From the NCBI RefSeq assembly GCF_030247195.1, contig NC_080671.1, forward strand, positions 63,075,089 to 63,139,088: 64,000 nt of DNA, in the 5' to 3' direction. The notes under the pieces are model-generated. The model was not told the origin of the DNA. It did no database searches and saw nothing but the letters and a program-made list of their open reading frames with translations. The position numbers were made by a program, and so were the translations under genes. This document shows, one piece after another, positions 43,141-55,738 of the stretch; positions within the stretch are counted from its first letter, which is position 1; every line of letters begins with the position of its first letter. This DNA comes from Topomyia yanbarensis (Eukaryota; Arthropoda; Insecta; Diptera; Culicidae).

Positions 43141-43639
43141 TACCCGGCAGGTGAAACCTCTCGCAGTATTTTAGCAAAAAATTGATCCACTGAGTTTCTT
43201 TTCCCGCATCGTAAGAGGCAACTAAAAACAGCTGTGGCTGTGGACCACTAGAAGTTTGATAACAGTTTATTATCTTTGTCCGAATAAAACCAGCCTAGAG
43301 ACCGCGTGGCATCCCGCGGGTTGAAGTATCTCAACCAATAATTGATCCAGATAATCCATGTCGTGAGAGGCAACTGAAAACAGGAATCCTCAAGTCAAGG
43401 TGTTTTTCCGTGCCGAGGACTGAATGGCTGGCAGAAAAAAAATATGCCAGTCGGAGTGTCCAGTGGCCTTGCTGTGTTACGCGAATCTCTGACGCAGTGG
43501 ACGTTTGTTTCCTCGCAAATCGTGAGATTTAGATAATGATCATGTCCCTTATAGTTCTGACAAATAAATTTGTAATGTTGTGATCGAGTATGGTTAGAGT
43601 AGCACAAACTAATCTTCATAAACGTACAGCAACTATCTC

Positions 43640-45310
43640 ACCTTGTGCAGCAAGGAAAAACTTCCGTAGATTTGGTTCAAGAACCGCATTTCCATAGTTA
43701 AAACTTCTATGTTGGAAAGCTACTTAACCCCGTCTTCGTAGCTTTCAACAAAAATGGCATGACAAATTGACGTAAAATGCCTCGTGCATGTACTTACTTG
43801 CGATTACTGACGCATGTCTTATATCCGACCTCACAAGTCGTGATATTTGAGGTATCACAGTTCACATGACTGTTGATACCATAGACAGGAAATACGTCTA
43901 TTGTTCGGCATATTTGCCGCATAAAAACTATTATCTTCTGATGATTTCAAAAGGGTCGTATCACACCGTGGCAGAAGTTGGTTTTCACTCAAAATCGGCA
44001 GCGATGGAAATGCCCACTACATAATTTGGGGCAGCTCAGATATCAATTTGATAGGCACCGAATTGATGAAATACCTACGTAGTGCAAATCTACTCATACT
44101 TAATGTAAGAAATAGACCAATATTTTCCCCAGCTGGCAGAGAAGATGTGTTAGATGTTACTCTCTGTTCTGACGGTATTAGGAATGCCCTTCGATCATCT
44201 GAGTGATGTGGTTGAGAAAACCTCTGCCCAAATGTTTCAAGTTTTAACGAGGATAGTAGATCAAATAAGTTACTTTCAAAATCGAAATACATTCATGTCA
44301 GTTCGATCGGAACTGTTACTGGTGAATATACATTTGACGAAGATGTACGACTCAACTGTCGTTTTCGCATACACCTTTCAGGCTGTATGGAGCCATCATC
44401 TATGACAGCCCGTGAACTCTTTTCAGGTAGTTCTAATTTTTGGGTAATTTCTCTTGAAATTGTGACAACCGATTAGTGCAATGGGCGATTAAACGTTAAG
44501 TCCCCGGGAACAGATAAAGACATTCCAGTTCTACTTCAAGGAGGCTTTAAACATTTCAAGCATATTTTGAAAAAAGTTCTTACTTGTAGTCTTGCAACAG
44601 GTTACAGTCCATTAGATACCTTCCTTCTCAAATCAGTGGAACGTTAAATTGACCACTACATTCGGGATGCTAGCTTTGGCGAGCACCCGCTGCATGCAGT
44701 GCAACATGCCTATTAGCGGGGGAAGTCAACTACCACCCTGTCATACATTGCTGTCCACGACATTGAAAAAGGTTTTTCGCAAAAGCAATCAAGTGTCTTT
44801 CGAATCCATTTTGGAAGCAGCATGAGCTCATAGAGTACCTTCATATATCACGAACTAGATACACGCAATGCTTAGCAACCGATATCTGTGCTCATCGACA
44901 GGACAAGTAGAGATGAGCAAACTGAGTGTCTGCGGATTTCCTCAAAGTGGTGTGCTGTCACCATTTCTATGAAATTCTGTCGCCGATGGCTTATTGAGAA
45001 AAAATTATGAGCTTGGTTTCGCCGATGATATCATATAATTTGCATTGTTGTTCCAGATCAAGTTAAATACGCTGAAATAATTATTGACCCAAAACTCAAT
45101 TGGTGAGCTCAAATCGATTTCAGAATAAAGAAAGCTTGCATTGCCTCCGGCCAATGTAGACAGGCTTTCGGCAAATCCGGGGAACTTGAACCCAAGTATA
45201 TTCAGTAGATCTACACAACAATTGTTAGACCAATACTGGCATACGGGTGTCATATGTTGTGTCAGAAGGAAAAAGTTATGACAATGCAATCAAAATTAAG
45301 CCATCTTCAA
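43640..45310 (+). pseudogene. LOA-type ORF2: endonuclease and reverse transcriptase (broken)
   Basis: The endonuclease is at about 43640-44200. It includes RKYVYCSAYLPH, then SDGNAHYIIWGSSDIN with the Asp and Asn of the active site, NLLILNVRNRP and DVLDVTLCSD. The linker and RT fingers follow at 44510-44650 (FKHILKKVLTCSLATGYSPL). RT blocks come next: HAVQHAY near 44700, GFPQSGVLSPF near 44940 and LGFADDII near 45010 with the catalytic Asp pair. The thumb is KYAEIIIDPKLNW, FRIKKACIASGQCRQAF and IVRPILAYGCHML to about 45260. Frameshifts and stops occur throughout; the sequence is clearly better preserved than copy A. Confidence 0.8.
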
Positions 45311-45389
45311 AGGATGGTCTTGATAACGATAATTGGTGCGTTCTGAAGTAAGCACTGTCTTGAGGAAATCGTCTTAAGGTGAAGATATG

Positions 45390-45860
45390 TGGAAGCCAGC
45401 AACGCACGCATGTTGCTAGGCACCGACGCGCTTGTTTACATTGAGAAAAAATGGAATTCGAAGTGAAAATTCAAACGCACAAATAAGAGTTTTCGGACAT
45501 TTTTCTTCGGTAATCTGCACATTGGCAGAAAATTTGAAGTTTAGTTAGTAAACGATTAAAGTTTCGCGGGTGTTTTTTCAGTGGTGTGTGATTAAAGTGC
45601 ATTTGAAAAAGTGTTCTGAAAATGAGAAGAAAAAAATAAAAGCGTTTCGAAAAGAAACCCCAAGTGAAGAGGGGTGATATTTTCGCACAAAACAAGAGCT
45701 ATAGCTGGAATTCCGTCAAAAACTCTGGTTGATCGCATAGGAAAATGTTCTAGCTTCCTCAAGTAGCAGTTTCGTGGTACACCGGGTGTATTGAAAAACG
45801 TATTTTTATATTTGCTCATGTCAGATACATGGTTAGGAAGGGGAGAGAGGTGTGTGCGGC
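45390..45860. other. Unrelated stretch inside LINE copy B
   Basis: Not collinear with LOA coding sequence. It may be an insertion (for example the 5' UTR of another LINE), but no terminal repeats or duplication were found. Confidence 0.35.
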
Positions 45861-45879
45861 GTAGAAGCTATGTTGTGGC

Positions 45880-46775
45880 TCGCATGTATAATGTCCTTAA
45901 GATAACTGGGCTTTGGAACAGTAACCGAATAGATCGTGCAACTAGCTACACTAGACCTCCAATGGTTTCTTGGGATGAGTATACACTTGCTCCCAGTAAC
46001 CTTACAGTCACCTGTAGTTATCCTTTTAAAACTTTCAACATGAGAATTCCCCCTCACAAGGAATGGATGTCTGGCTGGATGGAGCGACTACTTGAAGAAT
46101 GCGTAGATTGTTATACTGACGGTTCTTTGTTGAAGGGCCGAGCCGATGCTTGTGTCTATTGTCATGAAATGAGATTAAACAAATCACATTCGCTTGGTAG
46201 ATACTGTACCGTATTCCAAGCAGATATCTTTGCGATTTTGTGTGGTGTACAATCGGTACTTCAACAAGGGAAATAGCGGCAAAAGGAGTTTTTGCTCATT
46301 TGCGGCAGATTCGAGATCGATATCAGTTATCGCATGTCGAACTCGAATCGTAGAACTTAGCATTTCAAATGCTATCTACCTTCTATGGGTATCCGGTCAT
46401 TCCGGTATTGGTACAGAACCAGTTCTACCACTGTCGATAAGTTAAATAAAGCACAAGATTCGCTTTTGGACTGCATCCGAACATGGCAAACTTGCGTTCA
46501 AACAAAGATTTTTCTGCCGGATGGGACTCCGAAAACGTCAAAGAGTTGCTGCACTTTTTCCAAGTATTGTACTTGCAGTATTCTAGTCAGGGCACAAACT
46601 GGACATTGCAAACTCAATCATCACATAGCCACTATTCAGCGTGTTGAGTGTTATTCGAGTGATCTTTGTGAATCTGATTACGGAACTTCATATCACTTAA
46701 TATGTAACTGCCCAACAGTAATTTTATTGCGTATCTGGATTTTTGGTTCTCCATATATAGATAAACCTATGTAGA
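45880..46775 (+). pseudogene. LOA-type ORF2: RNase H and C-terminal zinc knuckle (broken)
   Basis: The frame at 45791-46276 gives ITGLWNSNRIDRATS, SNLTVTCSYPFKTF, then the RNase H start CYTDGSLLKGRADACVYC (first catalytic Asp) and YCTVFQADIFAILCGV (Glu position occupied by Gln-Ala-Asp context). Shifted frames continue with FAADSRS (Asp), VIACRTRIVELS, YLLWVSGHSGI (catalytic-site His), then LVRAQTGHCKLNHHIA and a Cys/His cluster ending in YHLICNCP. The presence of RNase H is what separates LOA from most R1 elements. Confidence 0.8.
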
Positions 46776-49367
46776 GATAGTTGAATGTGTGTAAGCCGAA
46801 TTTGAATGACAATAACTGTGCGGGGGTGTTGTCGTTCTGTTATCTTAATATCCCCTCCGGGGTGTTTATATATCCACTCATCGAGAAGTGTCTTGTATTC
46901 CGTTCTTGAGAGTGAAGAATATTTCTGTATTGTCAATGTTCTCTGTGTCGTTATTTTCCTTATCCCTAACCTTGCCATTTCTCCAATCCTCTCCATCATA
47001 AAAAGATAAAAAGACAAATTACGACAAGGCACAAATCTCCGGTCATCATGGGGAATGTGCCATTTGAGCCAGTCGCTAGTGATTCCTGAGACCATATCAA
47101 TTATTATCCAGAATGCCGTACTATAAGAATTGAAATTTCCTCGATATCGGAAGGTGTTCCGTAATATCACAAAGTTACCGGGGACCAAGATGGGTCATCT
47201 GGACTCTCCCCACAATATGCATACTTTTCAGCAGTTCCAATGCAAGAGTCATTCTAGTGGTTCTCAGCGAAATTTCCACATCGAACATTGTTTGTAAAAC
47301 GACTGATTTGTTTGGATTTAATGCAATGCATAACTAGCGATACGAATACCCGAACAGGCAGAAAAGGACGTAATTAAATATCAAATGTTTCCCGATACAT
47401 AATTTTGTCCTATCTAGTGTGATTGCCATTCAAAAATCTTCGCTCTAAGAGACCTTGAAACAGCCAACCCCTGCTCCAGTAGATCCACCGATGACTTACT
47501 TTAATCGGTCACTCCGCCGTCGATCTCAATTTTGTAAGCGGATATGTAGATGTGGTAGTCCATTATATACGCCTTGTCGCCATTATCGTCATTTGCTTGC
47601 CAACTAGAATATCGCAGTTCTGAACTTATCTGGGCGAACTTTTGGAATATTTGTCAATGTTGAATATTTCTGTATCAGTGCTATTGAAATCTTTAGAGCG
47701 AAGCTCAGATATGGTTCGACCAAGTTCATTTTGAATATTTTTAAATGGGAAGTCGAAGTCTCCGATGACTTGTTTACCATTACCATCTTTTCAGAAAAGT
47801 TTATTTATGAACGAGTCTAGAACCCGGCGCAGAGTGAAAACTTGAAGAATACGAACCGGCATTATGGGCGGCATAACAAATTGAAAGGCAAGTCAGAAGG
47901 TAGTAATGCAAATATGGTCATCTATTATTATTCGATGTATGACTGGATACAACCAACTTTTTGGCAATTGCGATGAAGAATGTGCGAAAGCCTTCAGCAA
48001 TCTATCTTAAAGACATGGGCAAAAAGATAAGTGGCCAATGTCTGGGACAAAACTGAAATATTCTGACGGAACTTGGTCGAGTCTAATTATATGCACCCTA
48101 ATCTACAATCCACTAGCCACTATAGTAGTCTTGATATACAGTCTCCCGAATATATGCTTCCTCTGATGCCTTCAAACACCTAGCGTCAACTGATTTCACG
48201 AGTGTACAGTTCTAGATTTAAAATTTCCTAAACTAACTCCTCAACTAAAAATGATACCATTACCTAAAGGGTATTGCTTTACTAATGCTTTACGGGTTAA
48301 ACTAAACCGGTTTTGAATATCGGAGTATGAAAACGTATCTACGAGATTCAAAGAATTTGATTCCAAAAACATTGTGTGATTTTACTCAATGATTCAGGAA
48401 ATATTTCCTAAAAAATAATGTGTAAGTTCACTTTAAGGACAAAATAATGTGTAAGTTCAGTTCAAATTGATGTTTTGAGGATTGATGTTTTTTTGCTCTT
48501 GGATTAAGTATTGCGTTCATTTCTGAGGTAGATGTTGGTGGATATATTAATACACAATTAACAAAGCAGTCAACCTAGTAGTGAGGTAATAGATTTCTCA
48601 TATAGTTCATTTTCATATTACAATCGTGGAGCACCGAGACCTGCTTTATTTTTGAATTCTATAATTTTAGTGGAAATTTAACTTTTTTTTCAAAATTTAG
48701 AATATGCGGATGATGGCAAAAAATACCAGTTACATTATTTATAATAAGGATTTAAAGAATTAAAATATCGTATATTATGTAAACATAATATCACGGCACT
48801 AACCATGAGTTATCATTCCACACACATACCCTCTCCCTTGCTCGCTGCCTCTCACTCCTCGTGTTCGTGGCAACTGACATGGCTTACATTTATCCTCATA
48901 TTTCTCTAATCATTCCTAAACTGCGTCATTAGAACTTCTACTAATCTGAAACATTTGTTGAGGTTCCAGCTAATTTGACGTGTGGATGTAATTGTGTAGG
49001 TTTCAGAAAACAAACCTACTTTTTGTATGCTGATTCCCTAAAAAGATTGTTTTTCCAAGGAAACAAATTTAATATTATGTCCTATTTGATAAAGAAAATA
49101 TTTGTAGTTCTGCGAAAATTTGCAAAATGTTTGCATTAAAAGAAAACTACAATTAGTAATGTTCAACCTTGCTTTCCCCTGTCGATGAAGGGACATGCAT
49201 TCGAAACGTTGCACTATGGGAAGGTATGCGACCGAAAAACTACATCAACTCCAATTTAATTCAATTCAATACTGCGCGTTTAGATACAATATATTTAATG
49301 AAATCCTTGTGCTTCTTAGAAAAATATTTGACTTAACTGCCCTAGTATGAATCGAAGCTTTATGATA
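46776..49367. other. AT-rich DNA without recognised gene
   Basis: It begins with the LINE copy B 3' flank, which has a short CCCCTCCGGGGTG palindromic spot near 46850. Minus-strand frames at 46724-47188 and 47604-47786 show no motif. I see no terminal repeats. Confidence 0.4.
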
Positions 49368-49430
49368 GTTTTATAGCCTCTCATAAAACTTAGATTGCAC
49401 TTGTGGCCTCAATTGCTTCTTGGGTGGGTA
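49368..49430 (-). repeat. Dispersed GTTTTATAGC palindromic repeat, copy 3 (partial)
   Basis: AGTTTTATAGCCTCTCATAA, TTAGATTGCACTTGTGGC and CTCAATTGCTTCTTGGG correspond to 108-185 and, inverted, to 12403-12482. It lacks the central part of the second arm. Confidence 0.5.
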
Positions 49431-50102
49431 ATATAGACAGTTGGAGATAAATATTTTGAAGAGAGGTATTCCACGTGTTTTTTTAACTTTTCGTATCTTG
49501 AATTTTGAATGAAACTTGTGTTCAAATATGCTATTGGAAAACTTAAAATACGTGTTTTGTGACGATATGATCTGATAATAGATCCGGCAAAGAAAGTCTA
49601 CCAAATACCCCCTGAATTCTCGACGTGGGATGCAAGTATAATGTTTCTTCCAACTTACAGCGAAGGCTGCAGTTGTCCATATTTGTAAAGATAGCAAAGT
49701 AAATACCAAATGAGCGCAAAACTGAGACTTCGCGCCAAGGATGCCAGAAGACCATGCTACCGCCATTTGTTACTTGTCAGTCAGACGGACTTCGTTAATA
49801 CCTCTAGTCCCTGGTCAAGCCACGAGGACCGTCTGGGGTGGGCTGTCAACGGCTTCTTTTGCACAGGCGAGCTCGAGCGTGAGAGACGGAACTCTTAAGG
49901 TTGGCTATAGGGACACCAATCAGAACGACAAGAATCAAATCAAACATACTCAAACTCGATCAAAGCCAATTCAGGAACAACTTGACAGATAGTGCTTGTT
50001 TCATATATGTACAACTGATTTGATGGTGGCGCTAGTATACCTTCTTCATACGAGTACCACGAACAACGAAACGAAATAATTTCAAGACAAAAGCGTATTT
50101 CG
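49431..50102. other. Possible single-copy DNA
   Basis: A GC-richer patch at 49690-49900 with overlapping frames on both strands and no recognisable domains. Confidence 0.3.
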
Positions 50103-50105
50103 TTA

Positions 50106-50885
50106 GGGGCCGTACACAAATGACGTAGCTTTTTTTCGGCGATTTTTGACCCCTCCCTCCCCCCACGTAGCATTTGGTCACAAAATTCTAACCTCCCCCT
50201 CGTAAATAACGTAGCATTTACCTACCCCCTCCCCCTCGTCCCATGCAAAGCGCCCGGGAGATGAAAAAAATTACATATGTTTTTCAATTATTTTAAATAC
50301 ATGTCCTTTCAAAATGTTTGACGACTTTTATCAACATTTTCATTATAACAGCAAATTGCGTGCAAAATAAGCCCATTTCATGACAAATATAGTGTTGATA
50401 GTTTTGTTTTGAATTTTATAAGTCAAAGGGAGCATGAAGAGAAGTTCTCTCAGTTCACAATCGTGCAGCCGCCAATGATTGTAAGAAGCATACGTTCATC
50501 TAAATTACTAAATTTTGTTTGGTTGAATCCGAAGTGAAAATTTAATTCAGCTTTCAAACTAAGTCTACTAATTAGCAACATTAGCTAACTAATGTAGCAA
50601 GTTAAATCCGCATACAAAATCTTTTTGTATTTTCGCGAACTTGCAATTCCGCGAATCGTAAAATTTACCTCATGAAAAAACCGCATCAAAAGTAACTTGT
50701 TTGAATTTAAATTTATTTCTCTTGGGAATGGATGATCATTAAATTGTTTTCTCTAAACAATGGGTTTTAAACTTAATGCTACGTCGCACAACTTCTGACC
50801 CTACCCTCCCCCTCGTCACACTTCGTCACAAATTTGGTATACCCTCCCTACCCCCCAAAATGCTACGTCATTTATGCATGGCCCC
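50106..50885. mobile_element. 780-bp Harbinger-like MITE with TTA duplication
   Basis: TTA at 50103-50105 and 50886-50888 flanks GGGGCCGTACACAAATGACG at the left and, read inwards from the right, GGGGCCATGCATAAATGACG; both continue with TAGC. Subterminal parts are C-rich on the plus strand (CCCCTCCCTCCCCC-like blocks near both ends). A 3-bp TTA duplication is typical of PIF/Harbinger elements. There is no coding capacity. Confidence 0.75.
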
Positions 50886-50888
50886 TTA

Positions 50889-53800
50889 CGTGTGTTATGA
50901 ACGCCGCCAATGCAGCCAGAACAACAGTTAGAAAAGGCGTATTCCAAAACGTGGGTAAAGAATACTATTATTAGAGAATAAACTGGAAATGGTCAGCAAA
51001 GATACAAAAATATTATAAATTTAGTTGGAAATTGCTGTTTTTAGCAACTGGCTTTCTTCCTTTCTAAAAATGTTTTGGTTTTCTTGTTGTGTGAAGTGTG
51101 TAATCGGTAAATCATTGGTGATTTTTTCTCGAGAAATATAAATGAAAAATATTTTGGCCAAAGAAAATAAATCACCAAGCTGAACAATTCGTGAACCTAT
51201 GACCAGTGAAGCCAATTTTCATCAAAATTAACACTCATCACCAAATCAAAACTGATAGTAATCCATGGTTTCGATGCACGAATATGTGTACAGACGAAAA
51301 CCTTCCATGGTAACCTATTTTCAAGGTGCAAACAAATCAGCATTGATGAAATGCGTAACCAAGTTCGCTTGTTTGCATTCCCTCCATTCATTCATTCCGC
51401 GTGATCATTTTTCAATCTAAGTATGCTTCACTATGTTCGATTCTTATCCATTCAGACGAGGCACGAGATTCATAATATTTTTCGAATTGAATCGAAGTGA
51501 TTGAGACAGTTTTGGCACTTTAATGCATAAGAAGGGCATTTGAAACCTATAGTTACGGGCCTTTATGGTACTAGAGCCTCGGATAGTACTATTGATGCCA
51601 AAACATTCTCCTTTTCATGCCCAAAAAAATTGCAACGAATGCTATTTGATTCATTCATCAAGCATCGAAAGTTATCGATTGCGATGAGAAAATATCCATA
51701 TTGGCCCGATCTTCACTCAATGCTGAGTTGCCTCTGACAACACGTAGTACAGCATTTATTGACGAATGAAAAGTTCTATTTGGCGCGTTATGTATTTGGA
51801 TTTGATCGCCTACTACAAATAGAATGGCCTGATAAGCAAGGACAATTGGTTCAGTATACAACATTCAACGTTGATATGCATCATTTTAGATCAACAATAT
51901 TTTCATCAATCACCATCACTTCCTATGACAACTTGTTTCAAATTACTTAAGAACGTCAGGAATTCTAGTATTTTGGTCGGGAATATAAACAAGATAGTGT
52001 CCGGCTTAGCAAGAATGCTGCCAGGAATGTACAATGTTGTTCGACTGCTGCCAGAGTTTTGTTCTACTTTTGCAATAATTCTGCCCGGAAGATTTTGCGA
52101 TGGTTTTCGTATGGGTCCCTTCAGAATCTTTCTCGCATTTTACGCGGCTCCAATCTGACAGAAACCTAAGGGAACGGCTTCTACCGGAGGATTTTATGTC
52201 TCGGGAGATGTTGGTTCGATCCCGAAGATTTACGGAAATTCCAATATAATTGGAAGTGACTCGATTTTGAAAGTCATCTTCTTGTATTTCTGAAATCAAT
52301 TTATTTTATTTTAGATTTTCTAGATTCAAAATGGAATCTATGTTTCTTTTTAGGTATGGTGAAACGAGGGCAGTTTTTAATTTGAACAGCGAAATAAATT
52401 TAGTAATAGAAATTTTCAAAATATTTATTTCTAACAGATATGAAAATTTATGATGCCGCTTTTTCAATTTTTTTCTCTTCTCGAGCCGCCATGACATCAC
52501 CAAATCACCACAAAATTTGCTTATGAGTTCAATATATGGGAGCTGTCAAGTTGTCACCGGGCTGGTAGCGAGCGAATGAAGCGTTCCTCGAGCTGATAGC
52601 TTGTATGGGTGGGTTTGGTTTTCCACGTGCAGCGATTGTTTCACACGAGGGTAACGATTGTCTGGACCCGCGTGGTTGTTACAGTCGACTCTGACCTCGC
52701 ACGGTGTTCTGGGTTTATTCGGTATGGGATTTCGTGAGGCACTTCTCGGAGGTTCCACAAAAGAAACCGAATGGGTCCTGGTAATAACATATTTCATAGA
52801 ATTTATCCTATGCAAATCGTGTGAGAAAAAAAGCTTACGAATCGTTGTATGTCCGCCCCGAATGTCATCGTGCCGGCATTTTGATTGGATTTTATCTCTC
52901 AAGTCAGCCCAAATTGAATAACTAATCAGAGGTCATCTAAATATATAATACGTGGAAAAAATGAGGGATCGCGAGGGGTACGAAAAAGTCCAATAATTAA
53001 TATTAATTGTCCACGTGGACCAAAACGACACTGACTTATTTTGTATCCTAAACTCTTTTCTGTTTATTTTTTCTAGTGCATATAGGGTATTTTTTCTTGA
53101 AAACGCGGGGGATAAGAAATAGGAAAAACCTTTTTTCTCAATGACAGGTTCTCCCTTCGCAGTGCTGCTCAGTTTTTACCTTCCAATGCTCAATACAATG
53201 TTCCTTGAACAATGTCAACAGTCCTATTGCGTAGTCAAAGCCAGTCTAAATTAACAGATTTCATCGGTTTTCAGTAATATTGCAAAATAACGAAGATATA
53301 CGAAAATTTTATTTTTCGTTGTTAACGTAAACTGTCCCTGGCAGTACTGCTCCGTCGAAATCCAATCAGACTAATTGCAATAACTTCATTTCTAGAGCTG
53401 ATACTTGTAACTGTCAGTGCTTAATTGAAAGGCAATAGTCACATTTATTAGCCTTACTTGTTTTTTGTGACTAAATCTTGCTTAATCAAACGTTATAGAT
53501 GTTCATAAACGTTGACAAGAACGTAAAACAAATTTGCTTCAACCTAAACATCGTTGGCAACTATCGTCACAAAATCAATGGAAGTCAACACAGTGCAATA
53601 CTTGGCTCCCAGAAACACTTGATTCAATCTTATGTATCGCCGTCAAGTCACACTATATTCGCCAATTGAAGATTTCTTAGTTTATTTAAATTGTTATTGT
53701 GTTATTGTGATGAGTGCTAACAAGTGTCTAACAAAACCTATAAAGATTGATGGAAAAAAAATCCCTTCCTTTCTGTAAATTACAGCGTTTATAATTTAAC

Positions 53801-55295
53801 TCGGCAATTATGGAAAAATTTCCGTGGACATTGTGATCGGTGGGGAGAGGAAGGGTAAGGGAGCAGGAATTGTCCACGTGTCCACGCATGTTTACAGAGG
53901 AGAAAGAGGGAGTCAAAATGAAGGTTTTTTAGTCCACATGGGTTACGAACGGCTCCTCATCTGCTGCTGGGTTTCACTCACTAATCATAACCATTCAGCT
54001 CCCACCCAGCCCAGAATATACTAGTATATATTGAATTTGCGCCTACGTATGATGCGCGTTATTAAAATATCGATTTTAAATTAAATTTAAATTAATTTTG
54101 AAGGTGTTCTCGCTGTGCAGCCAACAGGCCATGGTGGTTTGTTGCCGAGTTGAGCGGCAGGAAAAGGGGGAAAAAAGAACTATTACTGTCCTGAATGCGA
54201 TACCTTCCGGAAAGGGATCGGTGCGGGGGTGGATGCAGAAAGTGACGGGGTGTAGTTCCGTTATGACAGGGACCATAAATAAGAGCAATAACAGTATAAT
54301 AAATAATTAATTAATTATTCAGTGATTGCACGCGGTTCGGTTTGACCCCGTCCGCGTGGGGTTGAGTCCTTTGAAACGTGGAGTAATTATGAAATTCCAG
54401 CGAGTATACGCGAAGAAGGGTGTGGAAGGTGGACGGGGATGCGTACCGGAGCTTCTGTTGCAGGCTTGTTCCAAGTGTCAGGAGAGGAGATAGCAAGCGT
54501 ATGCAATTTAAGCAAATACAAGCGAATAAAATTCCACTGTCGCAGCTTGGAAGCATTCCATCCCTGGCACTGGTACGGTGCTTGGAGAGTTTTGAAAATT
54601 TGTTCATCCACGGTTCAGGCGAATTTGAACAATGGTATCTCTGGTGTAATATTTTTATTGACTATTTGCGTCACCACATGTTTCGTGCATACAAAAATTT
54701 CTCCTCAATTGACGAATTGCGCTGGACTGAATGGTATTCATATCTATTTTGCAGTGAACAATGGATAATTTTTTGTCGGATAGCACAACAAATGGAATGA
54801 AACATCCCATATTGAGTCATTTTACAGTGGTTTATGTATGTATAATAATTATGCAATTTTGTTTGCCTAATTAGTTCCAACATGTTGGAGGCAGAGTTTT
54901 GATGAGCTTGTCAGTGTAAATTTTTATCACATGAAATTACCTATGCATAATAAATCTATCAGATTTTAATCAAAAATCGGTGATAGTTCTAATGTATGTT
55001 ATTCCGTAGTTGGCCAAATCCTAATTTCCTACAAATATAGACGAAAAAATATCGTTAAGCAGTACAGAACGAATGCAAAAGAAGAGTTGATAATTCTATA
55101 TCCACAATCGGATTGTTCGTTTCGTACATAGAATCACAATCACATAGATGAACATGGCACAACTGACGGGCGTATTACGTATTATTATTATTTTCGAAAG
55201 TACTAGGACTAGAAATTTCGAAAATATTAACATGCATCCAGGGTAAAAACTATTATAAAATGTTGGAAGCAGTTTAATTGTGGCATGCACGAATT
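50889..55295. other. Mostly single-copy-looking DNA, no confident gene
   Basis: Contains a GC-richer patch at 52540-52920 and another at 54070-54600 with overlapping frames on both strands and no known domain. At 52015-52110 a CTGCCAGRA-type motif recurs three times (GCTGCCAGGAATGT, CTGCCAGAGTTTTG, CTGCCCGGAAGATT). No exon structure, RNA gene or transposon ends could be supported. Confidence 0.35.
51797..51880 (+). repeat. Repeat pair with 57402-57472
   Basis: TTTGATCGCCTACTACAAAT, GGTTCAGTATACAACATT and AACGTTGATATGC match TTCGATTACCTACTACAAAT, GGTTTAATATGTAAAATT and ATGTTGATTTGATGTGC at 57402-57472. Its nature is unknown. Confidence 0.5.
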
Positions 55296-55350
55296 CTGTT
55301 TTTAACGAATTTCGCGCCAAATCGTATTCAGAGTTGGCAGCACCCTCTCA
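55296..55350 (-). repeat. Outer tip of the foldback element, second locus
   Basis: ACGAATTTCGCGCCAAATCG and TATTCAGAGTTGGCAGCACC followed by CTCTCA match the reverse complement of 36718-36785 with few changes. Similarity also covers about 40 bp beyond the inverted arm, so the repeat unit extends past the arm called at 34213-36735. Confidence 0.6.
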
Positions 55351-55738
55351 AAGTTAAAAAAAAGTTATTTGAAAGAAAATTTGAAAAAAAAAAATCTTCC
55401 CACATACTCTAGGTGCTGTTCTCGTTCGGAAAAATAATAATAATGCCCCGTGAATCATGAGTTTTGCTCCAAAAGTCTTAACAACGAGCGAGAAAAAATA
55501 AACAAATATTTTTTTTGACGCAGGACTACGCCTTTGTCTTCTATATGGGGGTGCAAAAATTCTATAAAAATGGTATGTAACGAAAAGTGGTCCAATTTTA
55601 AACGCATATAATTCAGCCATCTCACGATAAATTTTCAAATTTTCTGCACATATCGCCTCGAAATACTTCTAAGAATAGATTCCGATAGATAATCCCAAAG
55701 ATTTTTGATATCGTGGCATTAAAAATTCAAATAATGTA
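55351..55738. other. AT-rich spacer
   Basis: Possibly decayed foldback-arm sequence in its first part (AAGTTATTTGAAAGAAAA); nothing else recognised. Confidence 0.35.

Larger units (their letters stand above)
43165..46775 (+). mobile_element. LOA/Lian-type LINE, copy B
   Basis: The less interrupted relative of copy A. A 5' region carries two tandem copies of an ATTGATCCA...AGAGGCAACT-type unit (43165-43230 and 43318-43385). Then come endonuclease, RT, RNase H and a Cys/His tail in order, all with stops and frameshifts. An unrelated stretch (about 45390-45860) interrupts it between RT and RNase H. The RNase H domain points to the LOA clade, within the R1/LOA/I group. The 3' edge is set at the end of the last recognisable coding part. 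Confidence 0.82.
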
